Shown here in pieces: positions 40,279 to 49,309 of a stretch of 64,000 nucleotides of DNA. Each line of letters begins with the position of its first letter. Positions within the stretch are counted from its first letter, which is position 1. Below the pieces are notes generated by a model. That model saw nothing but the letters and a program-made list of their open reading frames with translations. It did no database searches and was not told the DNA's origin. This stretch comes from DATCKG01 sp036562385 (lineage in GTDB: Bacteria; Bacillota; Sulfobacillia; Symbiobacteriales; Symbiobacteriaceae): contig DATCKG010000048.1 of the NCBI GenBank assembly GCA_036562385.1, forward strand, positions 22,324-86,323, in the 5' to 3' direction. The translations under genes and the position numbers were made by a program.

Positions 40279-40839
40279 TTGAAGATTTACACACGGAGGG
40301 GCGATGCCGGCCAGACCAGCCTGCGCTGGGGCGAGCGCATCGCCAAGGATGCGCCGCGAGTTGAGGCCTACGGCACTGTCGACGAAGCCAACGCCCTGCT
40401 GGGCATGGCACTGGCGACCCTGCCCCGGGAAAACGCCGAACCGCTCCGCTCGATCTTGACCCGGATCCAGCGGGAGCTCTTTGACCTGGGAGCCGACCTG
40501 GCCTGCCCGCCCAACCGGCAACAGGGCGAACAACTGCGGATCCGGGAGGAGATGGTGGAGGCGCTGGAACAGGACATCGACGCCCTGGACGCGAACTTGC
40601 CTCCGCTGAAGCGCTTCATCCTGCCCGGCGGCTCCCCGGCGGCCGCGGCCCTGCACGCCGCCCGAACAGTGGTACGCCGGGCCGAACGCCGGGTGGTGAC
40701 CCTGGCAGCCGCGGAGGAGGTGGACGGCGTCCTGCTCAAGTACCTGAACCGCCTGTCGGATCTCCTGTTCGTAGCGGCCCGGGAAGCCAACCGGCTGGCC
40801 GGAGTGCCGGACGTGGAGGTCGTATGGCCGCAAGGATGA
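40279..40839 (+). CDS. cob(I)yrinic acid a,c-diamide adenosyltransferase (PduO type)
   Basis: This 186-residue protein is a PduO-type ATP:cob(I)alamin adenosyltransferase. The N-terminal KIYTRRGDAGQTSL holds the ATP-binding loop, followed by EAYGTVDEANALLG, LGADLA, and a C-terminal helix with RRAERRVVTL and KYLNRLSDLLFVAAR. It makes adenosylcobalamin from reduced cobalamin and ATP. The start is TTG at 40279 after AGAGGTGA. No cobalamin riboswitch fits in the 95-bp leader. No B12-dependent enzyme is nearby. Confidence 0.93.
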   Translation: MKIYTRRGDAGQTSLRWGERIAKDAPRVEAYGTVDEANALLGMALATLPRENAEPLRSILTRIQRELFDLGADLACPPNRQQGEQLRIREEMVEALEQDIDALDANLPPLKRFILPGGSPAAAALHAARTVVRRAERRVVTLAAAEEVDGVLLKYLNRLSDLLFVAAREANRLAGVPDVEVVWPQG

Positions 40840-40898
40840 CCCGGCCGCGGCAGAAGACCGGCATTCAGGGACCCCCGGCAGGGACCGTTCGAAGGGCC

Positions 40899-40934
40899 GC
40901 CCGCCCCGTTTGTCAATCGGCGAACGGGGCGGGC
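40899..40934 (+). terminator. hairpin terminator after PduO-type gene
   Basis: A perfect 12-bp stem (GCCCGCCCCGTT, 40899-40910, with AACGGGGCGGGC, 40923-40934) is followed by TGATCATTT. Confidence 0.7.
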
Positions 40935-41137
40935 TGATCATTTACGCGCTCTCACATTCCCTTACAGGGAGCCACCGCTGCCGTACCGAATTGATTTTGT
41001 GTCGGTCGACACGGCAAGAACCGTGGGGGTTCGAAGGGCGCGGCCGGCCGGCGATCGTCATGTTCCTGCTGATGAGCCCGTAGCTCATCGAGGGGCTGAC
41101 GACAGAGGCCATCACGTGATGTTGAGGTGAAGCCGAA
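40935..41137. other. leader of HAD gene with a small hairpin
   Basis: The only structure I see is GATGAGC/GCTCATC (41071-41077 and 41083-41089) with a 5-base loop, about 50 bp before the HAD start. No known riboswitch motif is seen. Confidence 0.3.
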
Positions 41138-41965
41138 TTGGCGCTGATCTCTTTCGATCTGGACGGTGTGCTGTGCCGGAACCCCTTTCAAAGCAAGCGG
41201 CCGGATGGTGTCTTCGGCCACATCCGGAAGGAGCTGGCCCCCTTTACCGGGCTGACGGGGCCCGAGGCGGAGGAAGCCGCCCTCCGGATGGTCCTGGAAG
41301 AGCACCGTAACCGCCTGATGGCGGGAAAGATGGTGGATTGCTTTGACTGGGATGATATCGTCGCCACGGTGGGCAAGCGGCTGGGCTACACCGGCCAGAT
41401 GGACGTGGCGGCGCTGGTGACCCATTACGCACAGAACCCGGACCTCTGCTACGGCTACCCGGGAGCGGAGGCCTGCCTGCAGGCGCTGACCGATGCGGGC
41501 CACACGCTGGTGGCGGTGACCAACGGGTTTCGTCGCTACCAGGAACCGGTCCTCAGGCAACTGGGCCTGCTGCCGTATTTCCGGGCCCTGATCTGCCCCG
41601 ACATGGTGGGAGCAGCCAAACCCGAAAGACCGATTTTTGAGGCGGCAGCGGCCTACGGCGGCCCGCCCCGGATCCACGTGGGGGACACCCTGCACCACGA
41701 CGTGGCCGGTGCGCGGCGGGCCGGCTGGCAGGCGATCTACCTGCACCAGCCGGGGGCGCCGGGATCCACGGAGATCCCGGCGGAACTGGCGGCCTTGCCG
41801 CCGGTGCAGCGGCCGGCCCGGGCCATGGCGTGGCTCCGGTTCCGCCTGCAGCGGGAGCTGCAGTTTTACCCCTGGCCCCCGGCAGAACTGGCGGAATGCA
41901 TCCCTGACGCCATTGCCTTCCGGCTGGCCGAGGTTCCGGAGGCCGTGGCCGCGCTGGTAAGGTAA
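41138..41965 (+). CDS. HAD family hydrolase
   Basis: The 275-residue protein has all HAD motifs: I, ISFDLDGVL with nucleophile Asp7; II, VAVTNG; III, AAKPERPIF with the lysine; IV, HVGDTLHHDVAGA. The cap is helical (type C1), with acidic and aromatic residues. It probably removes phosphate from a small metabolite. The final 50 residues (RFRLQRELQFYPWPPAEL) form a tail not usual for the family. The TTG start at 41138 follows GAGGTGA. No operon partner; the convergent ABC gene starts 6 bp past its stop. Confidence 0.88.
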   Translation: MALISFDLDGVLCRNPFQSKRPDGVFGHIRKELAPFTGLTGPEAEEAALRMVLEEHRNRLMAGKMVDCFDWDDIVATVGKRLGYTGQMDVAALVTHYAQNPDLCYGYPGAEACLQALTDAGHTLVAVTNGFRRYQEPVLRQLGLLPYFRALICPDMVGAAKPERPIFEAAAAYGGPPRIHVGDTLHHDVAGARRAGWQAIYLHQPGAPGSTEIPAELAALPPVQRPARAMAWLRFRLQRELQFYPWPPAELAECIPDAIAFRLAEVPEAVAALVR

Positions 41966-41970
41966 AGGGA

Positions 41971-42687
41971 TCAGGAGGGCGGCCGGATGCGGCCGTCCTC
42001 CATCGTGACGATTCGGTCGCAGGCCTGTCCCACCAGGGGATCGTGGGTCACCACCACAAAGGTCTGGCCCTGCTCCGCGGACAGGCGCCGGATGAGGGCC
42101 AGCAGATCCCGGGCGGTCTGTGAATCCAGTGCCCCGGTGGGCTCATCAGCCAGCACCAGGGCAGGACTGTTGACCAGCGCCCGGGCGATGGCCACCCGCT
42201 GCTGCTGTCCCCCGGAAAGCTGCGCCGGCAGGTGATGCATCCGGTCGGAAAGCCCGACGGCCTCCAGGGCCGCCCGGGCTTTTTCCATGGCCTGCCTGGC
42301 CGGCAGGCGCAGGTAGCGCAGGGGCAACGCCACGTTCTCCAGAGCCGTGAGGCAGGGGATGAGATTGTGGGATTGGAAGACGAACCCCACTTTCCGCAGC
42401 CGGAGGGCCGGCAGCGCTCGCTCAGGCAGGCGCGTCACCGGCACGCCGTCGATCCAGACCTCCCCGGAGGTGGGACGGTCCAGACAGCCCAGGATGTGCA
42501 GCAGGGTGGACTTGCCGCTGCCGGACCGGCCCATGATGCCCAGAATCTCCCCCCGGCGCACCGTGAGGGAAACCCGGTCCAGGGCCCGGACGCCGCCCGG
42601 ATAGACCTTGGTGACCTCCTCCGCCACCACCAAAGCGGAGCCGGATGCGCGCTCGGGCCACTGCAGGGAATTGATGACCCGCTCCAT
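41971..42687 (-). CDS. ABC transporter ATP-binding protein (MacB/LolD type)
   Basis: The 238-residue ATPase has Walker A GRSGSGKST, the signature LSGGQQQRVAIAR, Walker B LVLADEPTGALD and the H-loop VTHD. The LRLRKVGFVFQSHNLIPCLTALENV stretch is typical of the MacB/LolD subfamily, which drives mechanotransmission rather than classical import. Its partner is the FtsX/MacB-like permease 12 bp upstream. It starts with ATG-GAG at 42687. Confidence 0.92.
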   Translation of the reverse strand: MERVINSLQWPERASGSALVVAEEVTKVYPGGVRALDRVSLTVRRGEILGIMGRSGSGKSTLLHILGCLDRPTSGEVWIDGVPVTRLPERALPALRLRKVGFVFQSHNLIPCLTALENVALPLRYLRLPARQAMEKARAALEAVGLSDRMHHLPAQLSGGQQQRVAIARALVNSPALVLADEPTGALDSQTARDLLALIRRLSAEQGQTFVVVTHDPLVGQACDRIVTMEDGRIRPPS

Positions 42688-42699
42688 CTCCGTGCCTCC

Positions 42700-43863
42700 T
42701 CAGTACTCCCGCAGAGCCGCCACCGGGTCCAGGGAGGCGGCCCGCAGGGCAGGCATCACGCCGGCCGCCGCCCCCAGGAGTCCCGCGAAGAGGATGGCGG
42801 TGCCAACAAGGCGAGGCGTCAGAATGAAGACCGGTGTCCCCTGATCCTGGGTATACCAGTTGATGCCATAAATCACCAGGGCGCCCAATGCCACCCCCAG
42901 GATGCCGCCCAGCAACCCGATCAGCACCGATTCCAACAGAAACTCCCGCACAATGTCCCACCGGCTGGCTCCGATGGCCTTCTTGATGCCGATCTCCCGG
43001 GTCCGCTCCGCGACGGCGATGAACATGGTATTAACCACCGCCAGCGCGCCCACAATGACGGCGATGACGCCGGAACCCAGGATGGCGGTGTTCAGGAGCG
43101 TGCTGGCCTGCCCGGCGGCCTCAGTCAGTTCCTGGGGGGAATAGAGCAGAAACCCGCCGCGCAAGGAGGCGGCCATTTGCCGGACAATCTGATCCCCCTG
43201 GTCGGGGTCCACCAGCGCGTAGGCGTTGGTGACAAAGCTGTCTATTCCCAGCATCTGCAGCAGGCTGCTTTCCTGGACCATCACCTCGCGGGCGTCTTCC
43301 TGGGGCACCAGCACCCAGCCGTCGGGGACGGAGAAGGTCTCCTCCAGGATCCCCACCACCCGGAAACTCCGTCCCCGGGCCTGCAAAAGATCCCCCACGC
43401 CCAATTTCATCCGGCGGGCCACTGCACTGCCCAGCACCGCCACATTGCGCTGGCCGGGCTGCCACCAGGCGCCCTCCCGCAGCCGGAGGCGGCCCTTGTC
43501 ACCGGCCAGTTCCTGGGCCCGCAGGAAACCCGGCATGTCCACCCCCACCAGGAAGCGAGGAGCCAGCTCAAACCCGGCGGTCTCGTCCAGGGGCAGAAGG
43601 ATCTGCGTCTCCACTTCCTTCACCCCCGCCACCGACCGGACCGCCTCGATATCCTGGGGCTCCAGCAGGTTGAGCCGGAAGAGGCCGCCGGCGGACCGCA
43701 CCGCAATGCGGTGGGTGAAGTAGGCCTTCCCTCCTTCGATGATGAGGTCAAACTTCTCGGCCATGCCTCCCATCACCGTGAAGGCCAGCATCCCCACCGC
43801 AACGCCCAGGATCGTCAGACCGGTCCGCAGCCGCCGGCGGGAGAAATTGCGCAGCATCTCCAT
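42700..43863 (-). CDS. ABC transporter permease (FtsX/MacB family)
   Basis: The 387-residue protein has one N-terminal membrane helix (RRLRTGLTILGVAVGMLAF), a large extracytoplasmic MacB-like periplasmic core domain (about 50-250), and three C-terminal helices typical of FtsX (AILGSGVIAVIVGALAVVNTMFI, VREFLLESVLIGLLGGILGVALG, AILFAGLLGAAAGVMPAL), ending in the family tail LDPVAALREY. It is the membrane partner of the adjacent ATPase; together they may export or sense antimicrobial peptides or lipoproteins. No adaptor protein is present nearby. Confidence 0.9.
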   Translation of the reverse strand: MEMLRNFSRRRLRTGLTILGVAVGMLAFTVMGGMAEKFDLIIEGGKAYFTHRIAVRSAGGLFRLNLLEPQDIEAVRSVAGVKEVETQILLPLDETAGFELAPRFLVGVDMPGFLRAQELAGDKGRLRLREGAWWQPGQRNVAVLGSAVARRMKLGVGDLLQARGRSFRVVGILEETFSVPDGWVLVPQEDAREVMVQESSLLQMLGIDSFVTNAYALVDPDQGDQIVRQMAASLRGGFLLYSPQELTEAAGQASTLLNTAILGSGVIAVIVGALAVVNTMFIAVAERTREIGIKKAIGASRWDIVREFLLESVLIGLLGGILGVALGALVIYGINWYTQDQGTPVFILTPRLVGTAILFAGLLGAAAGVMPALRAASLDPVAALREY

Positions 43864-44066
43864 CCTGGCCGTCGCCTCCCTGCCGCATGCTACCAGGGAG
43901 TTTTGCCAGAAAGGCCGGACTTATTCACCGCGCCTGACTGACAGCAGGCCAGACGGAACCCGGAAAGGGAGGCTGGGAGGACTTGCCGAGTTGGCTCCAG
44001 AATACCAACAGATAAGGACCCTGGACGGACCGGGGCAACCTGGAATGAGATCCCGGGAGGCACGTG

Positions 44067-44858
44067 ATGTACATGCTGGCATTCAACGACTTCGGAACCG
44101 GTCCGGCTGTGTTGCTGCTCCACGGGTTTCCCCTCGACCACACCATTTGGGAGCACCAGGTGGACCGCCTTTCCGCCAACTATCGGGTCGTGGTACCCGA
44201 CCTGCCGGGGATGGGGAATTCTCCCCCTCTTCCCTCTGCCATCGTTCCTTCCATCTCCCTGTTGGCGGAGCAGGTCCTCTCCCTGATGGACGCCCGCAAG
44301 ATCGGCGAGGCGGCCGTGGTGGGACACAGCATGGGCGGCTATATTGCACTGGCCATGTACCATCTGGCTCCTGAACGGGTGACCGGCCTGGCTTTCGTCT
44401 GCAGCCAGGCGCTGCCGGACACCCCGGAGGCCCGCCACAATCGGTATGAGCTGATCCGGGCGGTACAGGAGCAGGGACCGGCGGCAGCAGCGGAAGCCAT
44501 GCTGCCCAAGCTTTTTGCGCCTTCTGTCCCGGCGGACAGCCCGCTGCGCCAGCAGGTGGACACAATCATCCGCCGGACCCCGGCGCAGGGTATCAAGGCG
44601 GCCTTGCTGGCCATGGCCCGCCGACCGGACATGACCCCATACCTGTACGAAGTGGATGTGCCCACCCTGGTGCTGATCGGCGACCAGGATCGGGCGACTC
44701 CGCCGGAGCGCTCCCTGGCGATCAAAGAGGCCCTACCCCATGCGCGGGTAGTGCAGGTGCCCGGCGCAGGCCACATGCCCATGCTGGAGGCGCCGGACGC
44801 GGTCAGCGACGCCCTGGAGCAGTGGCTGGCGGAGGTTTACGGAACCATCAGCCGGTGA
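44067..44858 (+). CDS. alpha/beta hydrolase
   Basis: The 263-residue protein shows the alpha/beta hydrolase fold: oxyanion-hole HGFPLDHTIW, nucleophile elbow GHSMGG (Ser about 93), Asp in LIGDQDRATPP and His in GAGHMPMLE. It is an esterase- or lactonase-like enzyme of unknown substrate. ATG at 44067 is 6 nt after GGGAGG, a better fit than the GTG three bases upstream. It stands between convergent genes, ending in a terminator shared with the kinase gene. Confidence 0.88.
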   Translation: MYMLAFNDFGTGPAVLLLHGFPLDHTIWEHQVDRLSANYRVVVPDLPGMGNSPPLPSAIVPSISLLAEQVLSLMDARKIGEAAVVGHSMGGYIALAMYHLAPERVTGLAFVCSQALPDTPEARHNRYELIRAVQEQGPAAAAEAMLPKLFAPSVPADSPLRQQVDTIIRRTPAQGIKAALLAMARRPDMTPYLYEVDVPTLVLIGDQDRATPPERSLAIKEALPHARVVQVPGAGHMPMLEAPDAVSDALEQWLAEVYGTISR

Positions 44859-44866
44859 AACAGAAC

Positions 44867-44907
44867 CCCCTCCGGACGGTGCAGCCCATCGGCACCATCC
44901 GGAGGGG
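44867..44907. terminator. bidirectional terminator between hydrolase and kinase genes
   Basis: A 16-bp stem with one mismatch (44867-44882 with 44892-44907) lies between convergent stop codons; GGTTCTGTTT follows on the minus strand. Confidence 0.75.
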
Positions 44908-44912
44908 ATTCG

Positions 44913-45848
44913 TCATAAAATGGGCGTTTCCAGAAGCCGTCGGGCCAGCCGCAGGGCCCCCTCGACGGGACTGCCCTGGGGTTCCGTCACCTGGGCGCCG
45001 GGGAAGGCGTCCGTCAGGGCTACGGCAAAGGCCTCCCGGAGGGGCCGGCAGGCGGTGAGCACGCCTCCCACCGGCGCTACCGGCGCCCGGGCCAGCTTCA
45101 GCCGGCGGAGCACCGCTGCGGCAAGCCGGGCCAGGTCCCGCCCCGCTTCCTGCAGGATCGCCCCGGCCACCCGGTCGCCCTCCTCCGCCGCGGCGGTCAC
45201 CAGCGGCGCCAGGGCCGCCAATTTCCCCCGGGCGCCGGGAACGTCGGCGTAGACCCGGGGGATGGCCTCTTCCGGATCCCGAATTCCCCAGGCAGCGCAA
45301 ACCCGCTCCCGCAGCACCGTCCGGGGCCCGGTGCCATCCCGGTCCGCCAGGGCGGCCCGGAGGGCAGCCCGGCCGATCGCGTAGGCGCTGCCCTCGTCCC
45401 CCAGCAGCCAGCCCCAGCCCCCGGCCCGGCAGATCTTTCCCCTGGCGTCGACGCCGTAGGCGATGGAACCCGTCCCGGCGATCACAATCGCCCCCGGGCT
45501 GCCTCCCAAGGCACCGGCCAGGGCGATGCGGGCATCCAGGACCACCTCCACCCGGGCAGAGGGCGGGAAGGACAATGCCGCCTTTACCGCTGCCTGCTCC
45601 TCTGGCCGCCCTGCCCCGGCCATACCGACGCAGACCGCCGCCACGTCGACCATGGAACAGCCGGCCGCAGCCAGCGCCCGCTCCGCGGCGGCCATCACGT
45701 TGGCGGCGGCGGTGGCCGTCCCCACGGCCAGACAGTTGGCGGGGCCTGCCTCCCCCTTGCCCAGAACCCGTCCATCCGCAACAGCCACCAGGCAGCGGGT
45801 GCACGTGCCGCCGGCATCCACCCCGAGAACCAAAGGCCCTGTGGTCAT
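44913..45848 (-). CDS. BadF/BadG/BcrA/BcrD-type N-acetylglucosamine kinase
   Basis: The 311-residue kinase has the ATPase-fold phosphate loops LGVDAGGTCTRCLV (residues 8-21) and VIAGTGSIAYGV, with GWGWLLGDEGSAYAIG between them, characteristic of mammalian-type and bacterial GlcNAc kinases of this superfamily. It phosphorylates free N-acetylglucosamine (or MurNAc). I chose the ATG at 45848, 7 nt after GGAGG, over two upstream starts. It is divergent from the AmiE-like gene and part of the amino-sugar group with nagA and nagR. Confidence 0.88.
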   Translation of the reverse strand: MTTGPLVLGVDAGGTCTRCLVAVADGRVLGKGEAGPANCLAVGTATAAANVMAAAERALAAAGCSMVDVAAVCVGMAGAGRPEEQAAVKAALSFPPSARVEVVLDARIALAGALGGSPGAIVIAGTGSIAYGVDARGKICRAGGWGWLLGDEGSAYAIGRAALRAALADRDGTGPRTVLRERVCAAWGIRDPEEAIPRVYADVPGARGKLAALAPLVTAAAEEGDRVAGAILQEAGRDLARLAAAVLRRLKLARAPVAPVGGVLTACRPLREAFAVALTDAFPGAQVTEPQGSPVEGALRLARRLLETPIL

Positions 45849-45953
45849 GTCCATCCCTCCGGTCCTTCCCCGTGCGATCCCGATCACCGGGCGCCAGGGC
45901 TCCGTCCGCCGCGGCACTTTTGAAGCCTTCCGAAATGCTTGGGAGGGAGTGCG

Positions 45954-47096
45954 ATGATACCAATCCCGGAATCCGACGGCCTGCCTGTCACCCGGTGGTC
46001 CGGCGGGCTGCGCCCCGCCAGCCCCGAGGATGCCGGGGTGGACCCCCTCCGGCTGGAGCAGGCCTTTGACGTGCTCCGCAGCGAAATCGCCGCCGGGCTG
46101 CTACCCGGAGCGGTCGCGGTGATCGCCCGCCGGGGCGCGGCGGTGGCCCACAGGGCCCTGGGGTGGCGGCAGCTTTACCCCCATCGGCGTCCCATGGAGC
46201 CCGACACCCTCTTCGACCTGGCCTCCCTCACCAAGGTGGCGGCCACCCTGCCGGCGGTGCTCACGCTGCTGGAGCAGGGTGCTTTCCGGTTGGATGATCC
46301 CGTCTGCCGCTTCTTTCCCGCCTTCAGCGGCGGTGGAAAGGAACAGGTGACGGTCCGCCACCTGCTGACCCATACCGGCGGCCTGCCCGCGGATTTCCCC
46401 CATCAGGCCCTGACGGGAGACCGGGCGGAGGACATCGCCCGGATTCTGGCACAGCCGCTGCAGGCGGAACCCGGCTTGCAGGTAATCTATTCCGACCTGG
46501 GCTTCATCATCCTGGGGGAGATGGTGGCCCTTCTCAGCGGGGAGCCCCTGGACCGGTATGTCCGCCGGGCCGTCCACGGACCTCTGGGCATGCATCAGAC
46601 CGGCTTCCGGCCCTCAGCGGCCCTCCGGAACCGCTGCGCCGCCACGGAGTACCGGCCCCATCTGGGCCGCTGGCAGTGCGGCGAGGTGCACGATGAAAAG
46701 GCTGCCGCCCTGGGTGGCGTGGCCGGCCACGCCGGGCTGTTCGGCACCGCGGCCGACCTGGCGGCGTACGGCCAGATGTGGCTGAGCGGCGGTGCAGGAG
46801 TCCTCTCCCCCGCCACCGTGGCCGTGGCCACCCGGGACCAGACCGCCGGTCTCGGGGAGGGGCGGGGTCTGGGCTGGATCGTTACCCGGCCGGGGGATAC
46901 GCACCTGAGCTGCGGCGATCTCTTTACCCCCGGCTCCTTCGGCCACACCGGCTTCACCGGGACCAGCCTGTGGATCGAACCGGCCCGGGAGCTGGTCGTG
47001 GTCCTGCTGACCAACCGGGTCCACCTGGGGCGTCAGGATCACATCCTGAGGCTGAGGCCCCGGTTCCACAACGCGGTGGCTGCCGCGCTGCGGTAA
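45954..47096 (+). CDS. beta-lactamase-family serine hydrolase (AmiE-like)
   Basis: The 380-residue protein shows class C beta-lactamase motifs: S-x-x-K in SLTK at about residue 93-96, YSD/N in YSDLGF, and HTG in GHTGFTGTS. The closest known function by context is Bacillus subtilis AmiE (YbbE), an N-acetylmuramyl-L-alanine amidase that frees peptide from muropeptides and is encoded with NagZ and MurQ. Here it lies between a GlcNAc kinase and nagA, so a muropeptide role is inferred. No signal peptide is seen. ATG at 45954 follows GGGAGGGAG. Confidence 0.8.
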   Translation: MIPIPESDGLPVTRWSGGLRPASPEDAGVDPLRLEQAFDVLRSEIAAGLLPGAVAVIARRGAAVAHRALGWRQLYPHRRPMEPDTLFDLASLTKVAATLPAVLTLLEQGAFRLDDPVCRFFPAFSGGGKEQVTVRHLLTHTGGLPADFPHQALTGDRAEDIARILAQPLQAEPGLQVIYSDLGFIILGEMVALLSGEPLDRYVRRAVHGPLGMHQTGFRPSAALRNRCAATEYRPHLGRWQCGEVHDEKAAALGGVAGHAGLFGTAADLAAYGQMWLSGGAGVLSPATVAVATRDQTAGLGEGRGLGWIVTRPGDTHLSCGDLFTPGSFGHTGFTGTSLWIEPARELVVVLLTNRVHLGRQDHILRLRPRFHNAVAAALR

Positions 47097-47101
47097 GAAA
47101 G

Positions 47102-48313
47102 TCAGCCACCGTTTTCCAACACGCCCGTGTCGTAGACCACCTGGCCCTCCACCAGCGTGGCCTGCACGTTCAGATCCCGGTCCAGCAAGACCAGGTCCGC
47201 GTCCAGCCCGGGCGCCAGCCGCCCCTTGCGATCCTCCAGGCCATGGAGCCGGGCCGGGTTCAGGGTCGCCATGGCGACCGCGGCGGGAAGGTCCACGCCC
47301 ACCAGCCGGACCATGTTCTGCACGGCCCGGTCCATGGTCAGGACCGATCCGGCCAGGGTACCGTCCGCCAGGCGGGCTTCGCCGCTTTGCACCGTGACAT
47401 CCAGCTTGCCGAGCCGGTACTGGCCGTCGGGCATCCCGGCGGCCCGCATCGCGTCCGTAATCAGGATGACCGCCTCCGGCCCCCGGGCCTGAACGGCCAG
47501 GGCGATCACCGCCGGGTGCACATGGACGCCGTCGGCGATGATCTCCACCGTCAGCCCGGGCAGGGTGAGGGCCCCGCCCACGGCGCCCGGCTCCCGGTGG
47601 TGCAGGCCCCGCATCCCGTTGAACAGGTGCGTGACATGGCGCAGGCCGGCGTCACGGGCCGCCTTCAGTTGGGCATAGGTGCAGTCGGTGTGGCCGGCGC
47701 TGACGACGGCGCCCCGGCTCACCAAATGCTGAATGGCGGCCATGGCGCCCTCCACCTCCGGCGCCAGCGTGACGTGCCAGCGGTAATCGGGCCCACCCGC
47801 GGCCAGCCACCGGTCAATCTCCGCCACATCGGCGGGCCGGATGTACCGGGGATCCTGGGCCCCCTTCATGTTGGTATTGACAAAGGGGCCCTCCACATGA
47901 AAGCCGAGAATCCGGGCGCCCCGCCGCGGCGCGGCCACCACCGCCCGGATGGCCCGAAGGATCTCCTCCTCCGTAGCCGTGAGGGTGGTGGCCAGCAGCG
48001 CGGTGGTCCCGTGGCGGGCGTGGGTGGCGGTAATGGTGGCCACCGCCTCGGGGTCGCCGTCCATGAAGTCTGCGCCGCCGCCACCGTGAACGTGCAGGTC
48101 GATGTAGCCCGGAGCCAGGAACCCCTCCACCCGGACCGTGCAAGCGGCCGGGTGCTCCGGCGCCGGCTCACGCTCCAGGTCCCACACCCCGGCGATGCGG
48201 CGCCCGGACACCGCCACGAGGCCGTTTTCCACCACCCGGTCCGGCAGGATCAGGGGGCCCCGGAACCAGCGGACCTCTGCCCGGGGCTTTTGTGCAGGGA
48301 CGCGTTCCGCCAT
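47102..48313 (-). CDS. nagA: N-acetylglucosamine-6-phosphate deacetylase
   Basis: The 403-residue amidohydrolase has the metal motif DLHVHGGGG, FHVEGPFVNTNMKGAQ, AGHTDCTYAQ, HLFNGM, and the catalytic ITDAM. This is the standard NagA pattern; it removes acetate from GlcNAc-6-phosphate. It follows nagR by 15 bp, so nagR-nagA are cotranscribed and under the dre site upstream. No nagB (deaminase) is seen in this window, so glucosamine-6-phosphate must be handled elsewhere or enter peptidoglycan synthesis. Confidence 0.96.
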   Translation of the reverse strand: MAERVPAQKPRAEVRWFRGPLILPDRVVENGLVAVSGRRIAGVWDLEREPAPEHPAACTVRVEGFLAPGYIDLHVHGGGGADFMDGDPEAVATITATHARHGTTALLATTLTATEEEILRAIRAVVAAPRRGARILGFHVEGPFVNTNMKGAQDPRYIRPADVAEIDRWLAAGGPDYRWHVTLAPEVEGAMAAIQHLVSRGAVVSAGHTDCTYAQLKAARDAGLRHVTHLFNGMRGLHHREPGAVGGALTLPGLTVEIIADGVHVHPAVIALAVQARGPEAVILITDAMRAAGMPDGQYRLGKLDVTVQSGEARLADGTLAGSVLTMDRAVQNMVRLVGVDLPAAVAMATLNPARLHGLEDRKGRLAPGLDADLVLLDRDLNVQATLVEGQVVYDTGVLENGG

Positions 48314-48328
48314 GAATGGTGTCCCTCC

Positions 48329-49087
48329 TCATGGCTGCGACGTACCGTCGCCGCCGGTCAACCGGGGGCGCACCAGGTCCGCCACGAAGCGGTACCGGTC
48401 CCCCCGGTACAGGGATCGCACATACTCCACCGCCTGGCCGGTCTCATCCCGGGCCACCCGCTCCAGAAGCAGCAGCGGCGCCCCCTCCCGCACCTGCAGG
48501 ACCTCCGCCTCCTGGGCCCCGGCGGCCACCGCCTCCAGGCTCTGGGAAGCCCGCACCAGACGGATGTGGTAGACCCGTTCCAAGACCTCGTAAAGCGACA
48601 CCGCGCTGAGATCTCGATTCACCAGCCCCGGCACCAGCCGCGACGGGATGTGGCTCACCTCCAGGGCCATGGGCTGACCATCGGCCAGGCGCAGCCGCTC
48701 CAGTCGCACCACCGGCTCGGTTTCCGGGATGCCCAGAAGCGCGCCGACCATCCGGCCTGCGGCCACCTCCCGGACAGACCGGACTTGGGCGCCAGGCTGC
48801 ATCCCCAGGCGGCGCATCTCCTCCGTGAAGGAGGTAAGGGACGCCAGGGGCTGTTCCACTTTGGGCAGGGCGACAAAAGTGCCCTTTCCCTGGATCCGCT
48901 GCAGGTATCCCTCCGCCTCCAGTTCGGTCAGCGCCTGTCGGGCTGTCATCCGACTGACCTGAAAGCGCTGGGTCAGTTCCCGCTCGGAGGGTACCCGGTC
49001 ACCCGGGCGGAGCTCGCCAGCCTCGATGGCTTCCCGCAGCCGGGTCTTGATCTGATAGTAAAGAGGCACCGGCACCCCCTTTCCCAC
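48329..49087 (-). CDS. nagR: GntR/HutC-type regulator of amino-sugar use (NagR/YvoA-like)
   Basis: A GntR winged helix (RPGDRVPSERELTQRFQVSRMTARQAL) is followed by a UTRA effector domain (VVRLERLRLADGQPMALEVSHIP, SLYEVLERVY). This matches NagR (YvoA) and DasR, which repress nag genes and release at GlcN-6-P. The chosen GTG at 49087 is 8 nt after AGAGG; the in-frame GTG at 49096 overlaps that site. It lies upstream of nagA, and a good dre operator precedes it, so autoregulation is expected. Length 252 residues. Confidence 0.93.
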   Translation of the reverse strand: MGKGVPVPLYYQIKTRLREAIEAGELRPGDRVPSERELTQRFQVSRMTARQALTELEAEGYLQRIQGKGTFVALPKVEQPLASLTSFTEEMRRLGMQPGAQVRSVREVAAGRMVGALLGIPETEPVVRLERLRLADGQPMALEVSHIPSRLVPGLVNRDLSAVSLYEVLERVYHIRLVRASQSLEAVAAGAQEAEVLQVREGAPLLLLERVARDETGQAVEYVRSLYRGDRYRFVADLVRPRLTGGDGTSQP

Positions 49088-49122
49088 AAAGCTCACCTCT
49101 TTTCTGCCTCCTGTGACCTTGT

Positions 49123-49152
49123 GCAGCGCGGCGGCCGAATCCGCCGCGCTGC
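49123..49152 (-). other. strong leader hairpin upstream of nagR
   Basis: GCAGCGCGGCGG (49123-49134) and CCGCCGCGCTGC (49141-49152) form a perfect 12-bp stem with a 6-nt loop. It lies between the dre operator and the nagR ribosome binding site and has no T-run on either strand, so it is not a standard terminator. Confidence 0.6.
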
Positions 49153-49161
49153 AGTGGTGAT

Positions 49162-49175
49162 GTGGTCTATACCAC
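49162..49175. promoter_or_regulatory. dre-type operator for NagR
   Basis: GTGGTCTATACCAC matches the NagR/DasR dre site (core TGGTCTANACCA) with perfect 5-bp arms. It lies 75 bp upstream of the nagR start, adjacent to a candidate TATGAT -10. Confidence 0.85.
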
Positions 49176-49309
49176 TCTTATATCATACCCAAACAGGAAT
49201 AACCACGGAATTCCCACCATAAACTGGGGCCGGTGCTCGAACGATTCCCCCAGCAGATCCGTATAAGGGAATGACACAGGACGACATTTCCGCAGGAGGG
49301 GAACTGGGT

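Noticed and set aside
40840..41137. Cobalamin or other riboswitch near the PduO-type gene
   Set aside because: No conserved B12-box sequence was found on either side of the gene.
46778..49222. Plus-strand frame of about 800 codons opposite nagA and nagR
   Set aside because: It crosses the AmiE-like gene, nagA, nagR and their intergenic gaps, and has no family signature.
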